From Hydrogenophaga sp. PBL-H3 (GTDB lineage: Bacteria > Pseudomonadota > Gammaproteobacteria > Burkholderiales > Burkholderiaceae_C), in contig NZ_CP044972.1 in the NCBI RefSeq assembly GCF_010104355.1, positions 2,790,001 to 2,854,000 on the forward strand: a DNA stretch of 64,000 bases. The letters are read 5' to 3'. The notes under the pieces were generated by a model that worked only from the letters and a program-made list of their open reading frames with translations, was not told the DNA's origin and did not search any database. Below are positions 36,116 through 44,649 of this stretch, in pieces. The translations under genes and the position numbers were made by a program. Positions within the stretch are counted from its first letter, which is position 1; each line of letters begins with the position of its first letter.

Positions 36116-37165
36116 ATGAGCCACCCCATCGAACACCTCGCCTCGGCCGAGGCCCACGCCAACCCGCCCACGCCGCTGTCCAGCCGCTTCACCCGTTTCA
36201 AGCGTTGGGCTCTCGCCCTGCTCACCGCCGCCATCGCCGCCGCCGGCCTCGCGCTGCTGGTGTTGCCGGTGCCCTCGGCCCATGCCCAAAGCAAGGGCGA
36301 GCTGCGCATCGGCTACCAGAAGTCGGCCAGCCTGTTCGTGCTGCAGAAGGCCCAGGGCACGCTGGAGAAGAAGCTCGCACCCCTGGGCTTCGGCGTGAAG
36401 TGGGTCGAGTTCCCGGCCGGGCCGCAGCTGCTCGAAGGCCTGAACGTGGGCGCGGTGGACGTGGGCTACGTGGGTGAGGCGCCGCCGATCTTCGCGCAGG
36501 CCGCCGGTGCCCAGTTCGTCTACTTCGGGTTTGATCCGGCCGCGCCGCGCGCCGAGGCCATCCTGGTGACCAAGGATTCGCCGATCAAGTCGGTGGCCGA
36601 CCTCAAGGGCAGGAAGGTCGCACTCAACAAGGGCAGCAACGTGCACTACCTGCTGGTCAAGCAGCTGGAGAAACACGGCCTCAAGCTCAGCGACATCCAG
36701 CCCGTCTACCTGGCCCCGGCCGATGGCCGCGCCGCCTTCGAAAGCAAGAACGTCGACGCCTGGGTGATCTGGGATCCGTTCCAGGCCGCCGCTGAAAAAG
36801 CCACCGGCGCCCGTGTGCTGGCCGATGGCACCGGTGGTGTCGTCAACAACCACCAGTACTACCTGGGCGCGCGCAACTTCGTGACCAGGAACCCCAAGGT
36901 GATCGAGGCCCTGTTCGCGGACTCGGTGTCGCAAGGCATCTGGCTCAAGAAGAACCTGCGCCAGGCCGCCGAGCTGATTGCGCCGCTGCAGGGCCTGCCG
37001 GTCGAGGTGGTCGAACTCGCGCTGCAGCGCTACGAGTTCAACGTCAAGCCGATCACGGCGGCGGTGGCCGCCGACCAGCAAAAGATCGCCGACACCTTCT
37101 TCGACCTCAAGCTGATCCCCAAGGCCATCAAGGTCAGCGAAGCGGTCGTCGTCTCGCAGCCTTGA
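36116..37165 (+). CDS. ssuA: aliphatic sulfonate ABC transporter substrate-binding protein (copy 1)
   Basis: A 349-residue periplasmic protein. It has a long N-terminal region before the signal core (RWALALLTAAIAAAGLALLV, cleavage near AHAQS), then the SsuA fold: LRIGYQKSASLFVLQKAQGTLE, VDVGYVGEAPPIFAQAAGA and [24 protein letters not shown]. It binds alkanesulfonates for the SsuBC importer. The start at MSHPIEHL has ACAGGAATTC upstream. A second, shorter homologue lies at 39844. The unusual N-terminal extension of about 25 residues before the hydrophobic core is worth noting. Confidence 0.93.
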   Translation: MSHPIEHLASAEAHANPPTPLSSRFTRFKRWALALLTAAIAAAGLALLVLPVPSAHAQSKGELRIGYQKSASLFVLQKAQGTLEKKLAPLGFGVKWVEFPAGPQLLEGLNVGAVDVGYVGEAPPIFAQAAGAQFVYFGFDPAAPRAEAILVTKDSPIKSVADLKGRKVALNKGSNVHYLLVKQLEKHGLKLSDIQPVYLAPADGRAAFESKNVDAWVIWDPFQAAAEKATGARVLADGTGGVVNNHQYYLGARNFVTRNPKVIEALFADSVSQGIWLKKNLRQAAELIAPLQGLPVEVVELALQRYEFNVKPITAAVAADQQKIADTFFDLKLIPKAIKVSEAVVVSQP

Positions 37166-37204
37166 GCGCTGTGGCCTGAACGCGCCCACGACAAGGAACA
37201 CGCC

Positions 37205-37393
37205 ATGTCCAAGCCCTTCAGCACCGCCGACCAGCGCCACCACATCGCCAGGCTGCTGGCCATCACCACCGCCTCCTGGAGCATCGACGCCGCCCGCGCC
37301 AAGGCCCGGCCCGCCGTCGCGGCCTCCCTGTTCGAACTCAAGTTCATCCCCCGCCCGGGCAGCCCGCTCGGCGTCGCCTTCAACGCATCCTGA
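37205..37393 (+). CDS. small ORF between ssuA and ssuD, 62 residues
   Basis: Starts [20 protein letters not shown] with a good Shine-Dalgarno (ACAAGGAACACGCC) and stops 8 bases before ssuD. It has no signal peptide or TM; the sequence is basic (HH, R, K-rich N-terminal half) and ends [14 protein letters not shown]. Not assigned to a family. The tight operon fit, its own ribosome binding site and coding-like composition suggest a real gene, perhaps a small accessory factor of the monooxygenase or transporter. Confidence 0.6.
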   Translation: MSKPFSTADQRHHIARLLAITTASWSIDAARAKARPAVAASLFELKFIPRPGSPLGVAFNAS

Positions 37394-37401
37394 GATCCAT
37401 C

Positions 37402-38571
37402 ATGAGTCTGAACATCTTCTGGTTCATCCCCACCCACGGCGACAGCCGTTACCTCGGCACCGCCGAAGGCGCACGCGCCCTCAGCCACGACTACCTGAAG
37501 CAGGTGGCCCAAGCCGCCGACAGCCTCGGCTACGAGGGTGTGCTCATTCCCACCGGGCGTTCCTGCGAAGACCCCTGGGTGGTGGCGGCCAGCCTGCTGC
37601 CGGTGACGCAGCGGCTCAAGTTCCTGGTGGCCGTGCGCCCCGGCCTGCACCAGCCCGCGCTGGCCGCGCGCATGGCCGCCAGCTTCGACCGCCTCTCGGG
37701 TGGACGCCTGCTGATCAACCTCGTGACCGGAGGCGACCGCGCCGAACTCGAGGGCGACGGCGTGTTCCTGGACCACGCGCAGCGCTACGAACAATCGGCC
37801 GAGTTCATCCACATCTGGCGCGAGATCCTGGCGCGCAGCCACGAAGGCCAGCCCTTCGACTACGACGGCGAGCACCTGCAGGTCAAAGGTGCCAAGCTGT
37901 TCTTCCCACCCCTTCAGCAGCCGCATCCGCCGGTGTACTTTGGCGGCTCGTCCGAGGCCGCGCACGAGCTGGCCGCCGAGCAGGTGGACACCTACCTCAC
38001 CTGGGGCGAACCGCCGGCCGAAGTGGCCAAGAAGGTGGCCGACGTGCGCGAACGAGCCGCGAAACACGGCCGCACGGTGAAGTTCGGCATCCGCCTGCAC
38101 GTGATCGTGCGCGAGACCGACGCCGAGGCCTGGGCCGCCGCCGACGCGCTCATCAGCAAGCTCGACGACGACACCGTGATCCGCGCGCAGAACGCCTTCT
38201 CGAAGATGGACTCCGAAGGCCAGCGCCGCATGGCCGCGCTGCATGCGGGCGGTACGAAGCGCTCACGCAAAGACCTGGAGATCAGCCCCAACCTGTGGGC
38301 CGGCGTGGGCCTGGTGCGCGGTGGCGCTGGCACCGCGCTGGTGGGCGATCCGCAGACTGTGGCCGCACGCATCCAGGAATACGCCGAGCTCGGCCTGGAG
38401 AACTTCATCTTCTCGGGCTACCCGCATCTTGAAGAGGCCTACCGCTTCGCCGAGCTGGTGTTCCCTCTGCTGCCGCGCGCGCTGCGCGAGAAGCTGCCCG
38501 GCCCCACGCTCAGCGGCCCGTTCGGCGAGACCGTGGCCAATGTGTTCGTGCCACGTGCTTCGCAAAGCTGA
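37402..38571 (+). CDS. ssuD: FMNH2-dependent alkanesulfonate monooxygenase
   Basis: A 389-residue luciferase-like TIM barrel (E. coli SsuD 381). It opens [17 protein letters not shown] and carries the conserved active-site Cys region [15 protein letters not shown] (Cys54-equivalent), [28 protein letters not shown] and the late loop [36 protein letters not shown]. It cleaves C-S bonds of alkanesulfonates with O2 and FMNH2, giving aldehyde and sulfite. FMNH2 comes from SsuE and substrate from SsuABC, all in this operon. A VOC protein gene follows after 12 bases. Confidence 0.96.
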   Translation: MSLNIFWFIPTHGDSRYLGTAEGARALSHDYLKQVAQAADSLGYEGVLIPTGRSCEDPWVVAASLLPVTQRLKFLVAVRPGLHQPALAARMAASFDRLSGGRLLINLVTGGDRAELEGDGVFLDHAQRYEQSAEFIHIWREILARSHEGQPFDYDGEHLQVKGAKLFFPPLQQPHPPVYFGGSSEAAHELAAEQVDTYLTWGEPPAEVAKKVADVRERAAKHGRTVKFGIRLHVIVRETDAEAWAAADALISKLDDDTVIRAQNAFSKMDSEGQRRMAALHAGGTKRSRKDLEISPNLWAGVGLVRGGAGTALVGDPQTVAARIQEYAELGLENFIFSGYPHLEEAYRFAELVFPLLPRALREKLPGPTLSGPFGETVANVFVPRASQS

Positions 38572-38583
38572 AGGAGCCCGGCC

Positions 38584-38958
38584 ATGAGCATCCATTCCAT
38601 CAACCACGTGCAGCTCGGCTTTGCGGCTGGCCAGCAGTCGCAGGTGCGCCACTTCTACAGCGAGCTGCTGGGTCTGACCGAATTCAAGGCTGCTGGCGGC
38701 AACGCGCTGCGCTTCTTCGCCGGACCCCAGCGCGTGGACCTGGTGCCGGTGACCGACTGGCACGGCACGCCCGCGCCCGCCCATCTCGCTTTCGAGGTGC
38801 AGAACCTGCCCGGCTTTCGCGCGAAGTTGATTGACGCCGGCTACGAGCTGGATGAAAGCCGCCCGCTCGGTGGCCACCTGCGCTTCTACGTGAACGATCC
38901 CGCCGGCAACACGCTGGAGTTTCTGGAGCCCGACCTGTCCCAGGAACACACGCAATGA
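38584..38958 (+). CDS. VOC-family (glyoxalase/dioxygenase fold) protein
   Basis: A 124-residue single VOC module: INHVQLGFAAGQQSQVRHFYSELLG at the N-terminus, then ALRFFAGPQRVDLVPV, HLAFEVQNLPGFRAKLIDAGY and the metal-ligand-like end FYVNDPAGNTLEFLEPD. The His in INHVQL, His in PAHLAF and Glu in NTLEF form a plausible metal triad, as in glyoxalase-type enzymes. It sits inside the sulfonate operon (Shine-Dalgarno AAGGAGC, ATGA overlap with ssuC), so it may act on the aldehyde or another product of desulfonation. This is inference; substrate unknown. Confidence 0.82.
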   Translation: MSIHSINHVQLGFAAGQQSQVRHFYSELLGLTEFKAAGGNALRFFAGPQRVDLVPVTDWHGTPAPAHLAFEVQNLPGFRAKLIDAGYELDESRPLGGHLRFYVNDPAGNTLEFLEPDLSQEHTQ

Positions 38959-39821
38959 CCTCAGCGCAAACCTTCAGAGAGGCGCCGGTGACCCCGGTGC
39001 CGGCCACCGTCGATGCGCCCGGCTGGGACATCAGCCCGCTGCTGGGGCGCGTGCTGCGCTCGGTCGGGCTGCGTTTCCTGCCCTGGCTCGTGCCCCTGCT
39101 GCTGATCGCCGTGTGGCAGGCGTCCTCGTCGTTCGGCTGGTTGTCCACCCGCATCCTGCCCGCGCCATCGGCCGTGGTCACCGCGTTCTGGATGCTCGCC
39201 GTCTCGGGTGAGCTGTGGACCCATGTGCAGGTGAGCGCCGGGCGCGCGCTGGTGGGGCTGGCCGTGGGCGGCGGCCTGGGCCTGGCCCTGGGCCTGCTCA
39301 CCGGCTCGGTGCGCTTCTTCGAGACCCTGCTGGACTCCAGCATCCAGATGGTGCGCAACATCCCGGCGCTGGCACTGATCCCGTTGGTGATCCTGTGGTT
39401 CGGCATCGACGAGGCGGCCAAGCTGTTCCTGATCGCGGTCGCGGTGTTCTTCCCGATCTACCTCAACACCTTCCACGGCATCCGCAACGTGGACCCGGGC
39501 CTGATCGAGATGGGCCGCACCTACGGCCTCTCGCGCTGGGGCCTGTACACGCAGATCATCCTGCCCGGCGCGCTGTCGTCCATCCTGGTTGGCCTGCGGT
39601 TTTCGCTCGGCCTGATGTGGGTGATCCTGATCGTGGCCGAGACCATCTCGGCACAAGCCGGCATCGGCTACCTCACGATGAACGCACGCGAATTCCTGCA
39701 GACCGACGTGGTGCTCGTGGGCATCCTGCTCTACGCCGCGTTGGGCAAGCTGGCCGACGTTTTTGCCCGATCCCTCGAAAGCTACTGGCTGCGCTGGCAC
39801 CCCGGCTATCAGAACCCCTGA
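38955..39821 (+). CDS. ssuC: aliphatic sulfonate ABC transporter permease
   Basis: A 288-residue permease with six TMs. It begins with a cytosolic N-terminus of about 35 residues, followed by WLVPLLLIAVWQASSSFGWL. The binding-protein-dependent transport EAA loop reads EMGRTYGLSRWGLYTQIILPGALSSILVGL (about residues 175-204), the contact site for SsuB. ATGA overlap with the VOC gene implies coupled translation. The second ssuA follows after 22 bases. Confidence 0.94.
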   Translation: MTSAQTFREAPVTPVPATVDAPGWDISPLLGRVLRSVGLRFLPWLVPLLLIAVWQASSSFGWLSTRILPAPSAVVTAFWMLAVSGELWTHVQVSAGRALVGLAVGGGLGLALGLLTGSVRFFETLLDSSIQMVRNIPALALIPLVILWFGIDEAAKLFLIAVAVFFPIYLNTFHGIRNVDPGLIEMGRTYGLSRWGLYTQIILPGALSSILVGLRFSLGLMWVILIVAETISAQAGIGYLTMNAREFLQTDVVLVGILLYAALGKLADVFARSLESYWLRWHPGYQNP

Positions 39822-39843
39822 ACTCCTTCACAAGACACGCACC

Positions 39844-40815
39844 ATGACGCAATCCACCTTCTCCTCTCTCAACCGCCGCGCGGCACTTGGCGTGCTCGGC
39901 TCACTGGCCGGCAGCCTCGCCCTGGCGCAAGGCAACACGCCTCGCACCGTGCGCCTGGGCTACCAGAAATCGTCCACGCTCACCGCCGTGCTGCGCCTGC
40001 AGGGCACGCTGGAACAGCGCCTGGAGCCACTGGGTGTGAAGCTGAGCTGGCACGAGTTCACCAGCGGCCTGCCGCTGCTCGAAGCGCTCAACCTGGACAA
40101 CATCGACCTCAGCGCCGACGTGGCCGACACCGTGCCGGTGTTCGCACAGGCCGCCGGTGCACAGCTCACCTTCGTCGCGCAGGAGGCGCCCTCGCCCACC
40201 GCGCAGGCCATCCTGGTGCGCAGCGACTCGCCCATCAAAAGCGTGGCCGAGCTCAAGGGCAAGCGCGTGGGCTTCGCCAAGGCCGCGGGCGTGCACTACC
40301 TGCTGATCGCCGCGCTGGAAAAAGCCGGCCTGTCGTTCGGCGACATCGAACCCGCCTACCTCACGCCGGCCGATGGCCGCGCCGCCTTCGAGCGCGGTTC
40401 TCTCGACGCCTGGGTGGTCTGGGACCCGTTCCTCTCGGCCGCCCAGAAACAGGCCGGTGCCCGCGTGCTGGCCGACGGCACGGGCCTGGCGTCGTACCAG
40501 CGCTACTACCTCGCCAGCACGCGCTTCGCGCAGGCCCGCCCCGACGTGCTCGGCGTGTTCTACAGCGAGCTGGAGAAGACCGGCCGCTGGGTCAAGCAGA
40601 GCCCCAGGGAAGCCGCTGCATTGCTCGCGCCGTTCTGGGGACTGGACGCCGGCATCGTCGAACAGGCCAACGGCCGGCGCAGCTACGCGGTGCGCCCCGT
40701 CACACCCCAGGGCCTCTCCGAGCAGCAACGCATTGCCGACGCCTTTCTGGCCGAGAAGCTGCTGCCCCGGCGCATCAACGCGGTCGACGTGCCGCTCTTC
40801 AAACCGCAGGTGTGA
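39844..40815 (+). CDS. aliphatic sulfonate ABC transporter substrate-binding protein (copy 2)
   Basis: A 323-residue SsuA homologue. The signal peptide has a Tat-like twin Arg ([13 protein letters not shown]), cleaved near ALAQG. The body repeats the layout of copy 1: [41 protein letters not shown] and [24 protein letters not shown], with diverged ligand-contact positions (EFTSG versus [14 protein letters not shown] versus GYVGEAPP). Two receptors with one permease widen the range of substrates. It is placed between ssuC and ssuB. The longer in-frame ORF upstream is rejected because it lies inside ssuC. Confidence 0.92.
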   Translation: MTQSTFSSLNRRAALGVLGSLAGSLALAQGNTPRTVRLGYQKSSTLTAVLRLQGTLEQRLEPLGVKLSWHEFTSGLPLLEALNLDNIDLSADVADTVPVFAQAAGAQLTFVAQEAPSPTAQAILVRSDSPIKSVAELKGKRVGFAKAAGVHYLLIAALEKAGLSFGDIEPAYLTPADGRAAFERGSLDAWVVWDPFLSAAQKQAGARVLADGTGLASYQRYYLASTRFAQARPDVLGVFYSELEKTGRWVKQSPREAAALLAPFWGLDAGIVEQANGRRSYAVRPVTPQGLSEQQRIADAFLAEKLLPRRINAVDVPLFKPQV

Positions 40816-40819
40816 CGCC

Positions 40820-41719
40820 ATGACCTTCGCCACTCCTACCCACACCTCCGTTCGGCCTGAGCTTGTCGAAGGGCTCACCAACACCTCGGCAAGGCTTCGA
40901 CAGGCTCAGCCCGAACGGGGTGTGGCTGCTCCATCCGGCGTGCGCCTGCAACTCAAGCAACTCAGCAAGCGCTACGGCGCCCGCGAGGTGCTGCGCAACA
41001 ACCAACTCACCATCGAACCGGGCGAGTTCGTCGCCATCGTGGGCCGCAGCGGCTGCGGCAAGAGCACGCTGCTGCGCCTGGTCGCGGGCCTGGAGCAGGC
41101 CAGCGGCGGCGAGCTGCTGCTCGACGGCGCGCCGGTGAACGGCCTGCACGAAGACACCCGCATCATGTTCCAGGACGCACGCCTGCTGCCCTGGAAACGC
41201 GTGCTCGACAACGTGTCGCTCGGCCTGCCCAAAACGCGCAAGAAAGACGCCGAGGCCGTGCTCGGCCAGGTCGGCCTGGGCGACCGGCTGGCCGACTGGC
41301 CCTCCAAGCTCTCGGGCGGCCAGCGCCAGCGCGTCTCGCTGGCCCGCGCCCTGGTGCACCGTCCGCAACTGCTGTTGCTCGACGAACCGCTGGGCGCGCT
41401 GGACGCACTCACCCGCATCGAGATGCACGAACTCATCGAAGGCCTGTGGAAGCGCCACGGCTTCACCGCGCTGCTGGTCACGCACGACGTGCAGGAAGCC
41501 GTGGCCCTGGCCGACCGCGTGATCCTGATCGAGGACGGTGCGATTGCGCTGGACGAACGCGTGCCGCTGGCGCGCCCAAGGTCGCGCGGTGATGCGACGT
41601 TTGCCGCGATCGAGAAACGCATCCTCGATCGGGTGCTGCAGATCCCGGAGGTCGAGAGACCTTCAATCGACGCTGTGTGGCCACCCGCTGCCGCCCACGC
41701 CTTGCGCTGGGCCATCTGA
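40820..41719 (+). CDS. ssuB: aliphatic sulfonate ABC transporter ATP-binding protein
   Basis: A 299-residue ATPase. Walker A is GRSGCGKST, the Q-loop [17 protein letters not shown], signature [14 protein letters not shown], Walker [13 protein letters not shown], and the H-loop [15 protein letters not shown] and the [12 protein letters not shown] wording are typical of SsuB. The first ~40 residues are unusual: codons ~10-33 are encoded by an inverted repeat (40848-40918), giving [10 protein letters not shown] and [10 protein letters not shown], which have no counterpart in SsuB proteins. The frame is kept. The ATG follows a GACGCC stretch with no strong Shine-Dalgarno and lies 4 bases after the stop of the second ssuA. 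Confidence 0.94.
   Translation: MTFATPTHTSVRPELVEGLTNTSARLRQAQPERGVAAPSGVRLQLKQLSKRYGAREVLRNNQLTIEPGEFVAIVGRSGCGKSTLLRLVAGLEQASGGELLLDGAPVNGLHEDTRIMFQDARLLPWKRVLDNVSLGLPKTRKKDAEAVLGQVGLGDRLADWPSKLSGGQRQRVSLARALVHRPQLLLLDEPLGALDALTRIEMHELIEGLWKRHGFTALLVTHDVQEAVALADRVILIEDGAIALDERVPLARPRSRGDATFAAIEKRILDRVLQIPEVERPSIDAVWPPAAAHALRWAI
40848..40918. repeat. REP-like inverted repeat inside ssuB
   Basis: Two 24-base arms, 40848-40871 (starts CCGTTCGGCCTGAGC) and 40895-40918 (ends GGCTCAGCCCGAACGG), match as inverted copies at 22 of 24 positions across a 23-base spacer. From memory this GTTCGGGCTGAGC..TGTCGAAG word is a dispersed palindromic element of many beta- and gammaproteobacteria, normally intergenic. 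Here it has been taken up in frame near the 5' end of a gene and is translated. Confidence 0.85.
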
Positions 41720-41757
41720 ATCTCTTTTCCCCAACCGCAACCCCACAGAAAGCCAAC

Positions 41758-41973
41758 ATGTCCATTCAAGCCATCAACGTTCGCAACCAGTTCAAAGGCA
41801 AGGTCAAGGAAATCATCCGCGGCGACGTGGTCTCCGAGGTCGACGTCGAAACACCCTGGGGCATCGTCACCTCCGTCATCACCACCCGCTCGGTGGCCGA
41901 CCTCGACCTCAAGGTCGGCTCGGAAGTGGTCGCGCTGGTGAAGTCGACCGAAGTGTCGATTGCAAAGCTTTGA
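41758..41973 (+). CDS. TOBE/Mop-domain molybdopterin-binding-like protein
   Basis: A 71-residue single Mop domain: MSIQAINVRNQFKGKVKEII, VVSEVDVETPWGIVTSVITTRSV and LKVGSEVVALVKSTEVSIAKL, the standard VALVKSTEV ending of molbindins. Such proteins bind molybdate or related oxyanions as hexamers in the cytosol. It lies directly after ssuB, in the same direction, before the cytochrome c gene. A sulfur island with an oxyanion buffer makes sense if a molybdoenzyme (e.g. sulfite oxidase) is expressed with it, but none is present in the window. Confidence 0.9.
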   Translation: MSIQAINVRNQFKGKVKEIIRGDVVSEVDVETPWGIVTSVITTRSVADLDLKVGSEVVALVKSTEVSIAKL

Positions 41974-42032
41974 AGCGCGCAGGCGAAGACCCAAGTGACC
42001 CTTCTCGACGCCCTTGATCCATGGAGAGCCCG

Positions 42033-42338
42033 ATGACAAGAACGCTCGGCATGACCGCCCTGTGGCTGCTCTGCGGCGCGGTGCAGGCGCAGACGAACAC
42101 CACCGACTTCCAGGCCCGCGCCTGGGCCGCCTCGTGCGCGGCCTGCCATGGCACCGACGGCAAAAGCAACAGCGCCATTCCCGCCATTGCCGGGCAGGAC
42201 AAGGCCGTTCTGCTGCAGAAGCTGCTGGCCTACAAACAAGGCACGCTACCCGCCACCGTGATGCACCAGCACGCCAAGGGCTACACCGAAGCCGAGCTGG
42301 AACGCCTGGCCGCGCACTTTTCACGCCAGCCCAAATAG
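42033..42338 (+). CDS. c-type cytochrome, small subunit of the following flavoprotein
   Basis: A 101-residue exported cytochrome: signal peptide to about VQAQT, one haem site CAACH (WAASCAACHGTDGKSN), and a distal Met candidate in ATVMHQHAKGYTEAEL. The ATG at 42033 is chosen over one four codons upstream because a GGAGAGCC Shine-Dalgarno precedes it. It is followed after 15 bases by a flavocytochrome-c-type flavoprotein; together they resemble FccAB, where the cytochrome takes electrons from the flavin during sulfide oxidation. Short class I type, similar to single-haem FccA forms. Confidence 0.87.
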   Translation: MTRTLGMTALWLLCGAVQAQTNTTDFQARAWAASCAACHGTDGKSNSAIPAIAGQDKAVLLQKLLAYKQGTLPATVMHQHAKGYTEAELERLAAHFSRQPK

Positions 42339-42353
42339 CAAGGAAGAGAACCC

Positions 42354-43628
42354 ATGACAAGCATCAACCGCAGACACCTGCTCACCGCCGCGGGCGGCGC
42401 TGCCGTGGCGCTGGCCCTGCCCGGCTGCGCGACGACCTCAACCCCCAAGGCCCGCGTGGTCGTCATTGGTGGCGGCTTCGGTGGCGCCACCGCAGCCAAA
42501 TACATCCGCCAGTGGGCGCCCGAGATCGAGGTGGTGCTGGTGGAGCGCGAGGCGGCTTTCGTCTCGTGCCCGCTGAGCAACCTGGTGCTGAGCGGCTCCG
42601 AGAAGATCGAGAACCTCACCACCGGCTACGACGTGCTGCAGAAAAAACACGGCGTGCGCGTGGTGCGCGACGAGGCCACCGCCATCGACGCCGGCAAGCG
42701 CGAGGTGCGCCTGGCGCGTGGCGACACGCTGAAGTACGACCGCCTGATCGTCTCGCCCGGCGTTGATTTCCAGTTCGACCAGGTGCCCGGCCTGCAGAGC
42801 GCCGAGGCCCAGAGCCAGGTGTTGCACGCCTGGAAGGCCGGCCCGCAGACGGTGGCCCTGCGCCGCCAGCTCGAAGCCCTGCCCGACGGCGGCGTGTACG
42901 CGCTGCACATTCCCAAGGCGCCTTACCGCTGCCCACCCGGCCCCTACGAGCGCGCCGCGCAAGTGGCCTTGTATTTCAAGCAGTACAAGCCGCGCTCCAA
43001 GGTGCTGGTGCTCGACGCCAACCCGGACATCACCTCCAAGAAGGCGCTGTTCCTCAAGGCCTGGAACGAGCTGTACCCGGGCGTCGTGGAATACAAACCC
43101 AACAGCGAACTGGTGCGCGTGGACGCGGCCCAACGCACCATCGAACTGCAGTTCGAGACCGTGCGGGCGGGCGTGCTCAATGTGGTGCCGCCGCAGCAGG
43201 CCGGTCGCATCGCGCAGACCGCCGGGCTCATCACCGCCAACAGCAAGTGGTGTGGCGTGAACTTCCAGACCTTCGAGTCCACCGTGGCGCCGGGCATCCA
43301 CGTGCTGGGCGACGCCACGCTATCGGCGCCGGGCATGCCCAAGTCGGGCTTCATGGCCAACAACCACGCCAAGGTCGCGGCCGACGCGGTGATCGCACTC
43401 ATCCAGGGCCGGGCGGTCAACCCCGACCCGATCATCGCCAACACCTGCTACAGCTTCGTGAGCGACACCGACGTGGTGCACGTGGCCTCGGTGCACAAGT
43501 GGAACGCGGAGCAGAAAACGCTGGTGCCGGTGGCGGGTGCGGGCGGGCTCACGCCAACCGCCAACGCGCTGGAAGGCCAGTACGCGAAATCCTGGGCCAA
43601 GAACATCTGGGCCGACGCCCTGCTCTGA
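42354..43628 (+). CDS. flavocytochrome c sulfide dehydrogenase-type flavoprotein
   Basis: A 424-residue protein. A Tat-like signal (SINRRHLLTAAGGAAVALALPGC) leads into an FAD site VVVIGGGFGGATAAKYIR, then LVEREAAFVSCPLSNLVLSG and PGVDFQFD. The redox Cys residues expected in FccB-type enzymes match FVSCPLSN and YRCPPGPYERA. The C-terminal FCSD-type flavin-binding domain includes CYSFVSDTDVVHVASVHKW. Family members oxidise sulfide to polysulfide in the periplasm and pass electrons to cytochrome c. Here the cytochrome gene is adjacent and the genes sit at the end of a sulfonate operon, so protection from sulfide or sulfane sulfur is inferred. Confidence 0.9.
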   Translation: MTSINRRHLLTAAGGAAVALALPGCATTSTPKARVVVIGGGFGGATAAKYIRQWAPEIEVVLVEREAAFVSCPLSNLVLSGSEKIENLTTGYDVLQKKHGVRVVRDEATAIDAGKREVRLARGDTLKYDRLIVSPGVDFQFDQVPGLQSAEAQSQVLHAWKAGPQTVALRRQLEALPDGGVYALHIPKAPYRCPPGPYERAAQVALYFKQYKPRSKVLVLDANPDITSKKALFLKAWNELYPGVVEYKPNSELVRVDAAQRTIELQFETVRAGVLNVVPPQQAGRIAQTAGLITANSKWCGVNFQTFESTVAPGIHVLGDATLSAPGMPKSGFMANNHAKVAADAVIALIQGRAVNPDPIIANTCYSFVSDTDVVHVASVHKWNAEQKTLVPVAGAGGLTPTANALEGQYAKSWAKNIWADALL

Positions 43629-43632
43629 CACC

Positions 43633-44571
43633 ATGAACTTCCAGCAACTTCGATCGGTGCGAGAGACGGCGCGCAGCGGCTTCAACCTCACCGAAGTGGC
43701 CGCCATGCTCTACACCTCGCAACCCGGCGTGAGCCGGCAGATCCGCGAGCTGGAGGACGAGCTGGGCGTGACCATCTTCGAGCGCGCGGGCAAACGCCTG
43801 ACCGGCCTCACCGCACCCGGCAAAACGCTGCTGCCCATCGTCGAGCGGCTGCTGCAGGAGTCGGACAACCTGCGCCAGGCGGGCAAGGAATTCGTGGCGC
43901 GCATGGAAGGCGGCCTGTCGATCGCGGCCACGCACTCGCAGGCCCGCTACGCCCTGCCCCACGCGGTGCGCGACTTCCGCGCGCTGTTCCCGCAGGTCAC
44001 GCTCAACCTGCACCAGGGATCACCCAAGCAGGTGGCCGAGATGCTCATCGCGGGCGAGGCCGACATCGGCATAGCCACCGAGGCGCTGGCGAGCTACCCG
44101 CAACTCGTCACCCTGCCCTGCTACCGCTGGACTCACAGCATCGTGGTGCCACCGGGCCACCCCCTGCTGGGCATCGATGCACCGCTGACGCTGCAGCAGC
44201 TGGCCGAGCACCCCGTCATCACCTACGACCAGGGTTACACCGGGCGTTCGCACATCGACGACGCGTTCGAGAAAGAAGGCCTGCGCCCGAACGTGGTGAT
44301 CACCGCGATGGACGCCGACGTGATCAAGACCTATGTGGAACTCGGCATGGGCGTGGGCATCGTGGCTTCCATCGCGGTGGACGCCGACCGGGACCGCCAC
44401 CTGCGCGCGCTCGATGCGCGCCACCTGTTCGAGATCAATGTGACGCGCCTGGCCGTGCGGCGCGGCACCTGGCTGCGCGGCTACGCCTACAGCTTCATCG
44501 AGAACTTCGCGCCCAGCCTGAGCAGGCAAGTGGTGGAAGAGGCCTTGAACGACGAGATCATGACGGTGTGA
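43633..44571 (+). CDS. CysB-family LysR transcriptional regulator
   Basis: A 312-residue regulator. The N-terminal HTH reads FNLTEVAAMLYTSQPGVSRQIRELEDELGV, with the FNLTE/TSQPGVS wording of the CysB/Cbl/SsuR branch. The effector domain has LSIAATHSQARYALP and GEADIGIATE (sulfate/O-acetylserine/APS site region of CysB). It starts 4 bases after the flavoprotein stop at MNFQQLRSVRETARS and so is co-transcribed as the last gene of the sulfur island. By family and place it should activate sbp-ssu genes when sulfate or cysteine is low. Whether it is CysB or an SsuR/Cbl paralogue cannot be decided. Confidence 0.92.
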   Translation: MNFQQLRSVRETARSGFNLTEVAAMLYTSQPGVSRQIRELEDELGVTIFERAGKRLTGLTAPGKTLLPIVERLLQESDNLRQAGKEFVARMEGGLSIAATHSQARYALPHAVRDFRALFPQVTLNLHQGSPKQVAEMLIAGEADIGIATEALASYPQLVTLPCYRWTHSIVVPPGHPLLGIDAPLTLQQLAEHPVITYDQGYTGRSHIDDAFEKEGLRPNVVITAMDADVIKTYVELGMGVGIVASIAVDADRDRHLRALDARHLFEINVTRLAVRRGTWLRGYAYSFIENFAPSLSRQVVEEALNDEIMTV

Positions 44572-44604
44572 ACCCCTGGGGCATGCCCCGCAAGGTAGGC
44601 GATG

Positions 44605-44649
44605 ATTGACATACAAGTCAATTCGCCTAAGATTGACTTGAATGTCAAT
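44605..44649. promoter_or_regulatory. twin 18-base operators and promoter of the toxin-antitoxin pair
   Basis: ATTGACATACAAGTCAAT (44605-44622) and ATTGACTTGAATGTCAAT (44632-44649) are palindromes of the form ATTGAC-N6-GTCAAT; the second is nearly the reverse complement of the first. TTGACA at 44606 and TAAGAT at 44628 (16-base spacer) make a promoter whose start falls within 1-3 bases of the ATG at 44642. The antitoxin thus probably represses its own promoter and its mRNA is leaderless. Confidence 0.75.
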
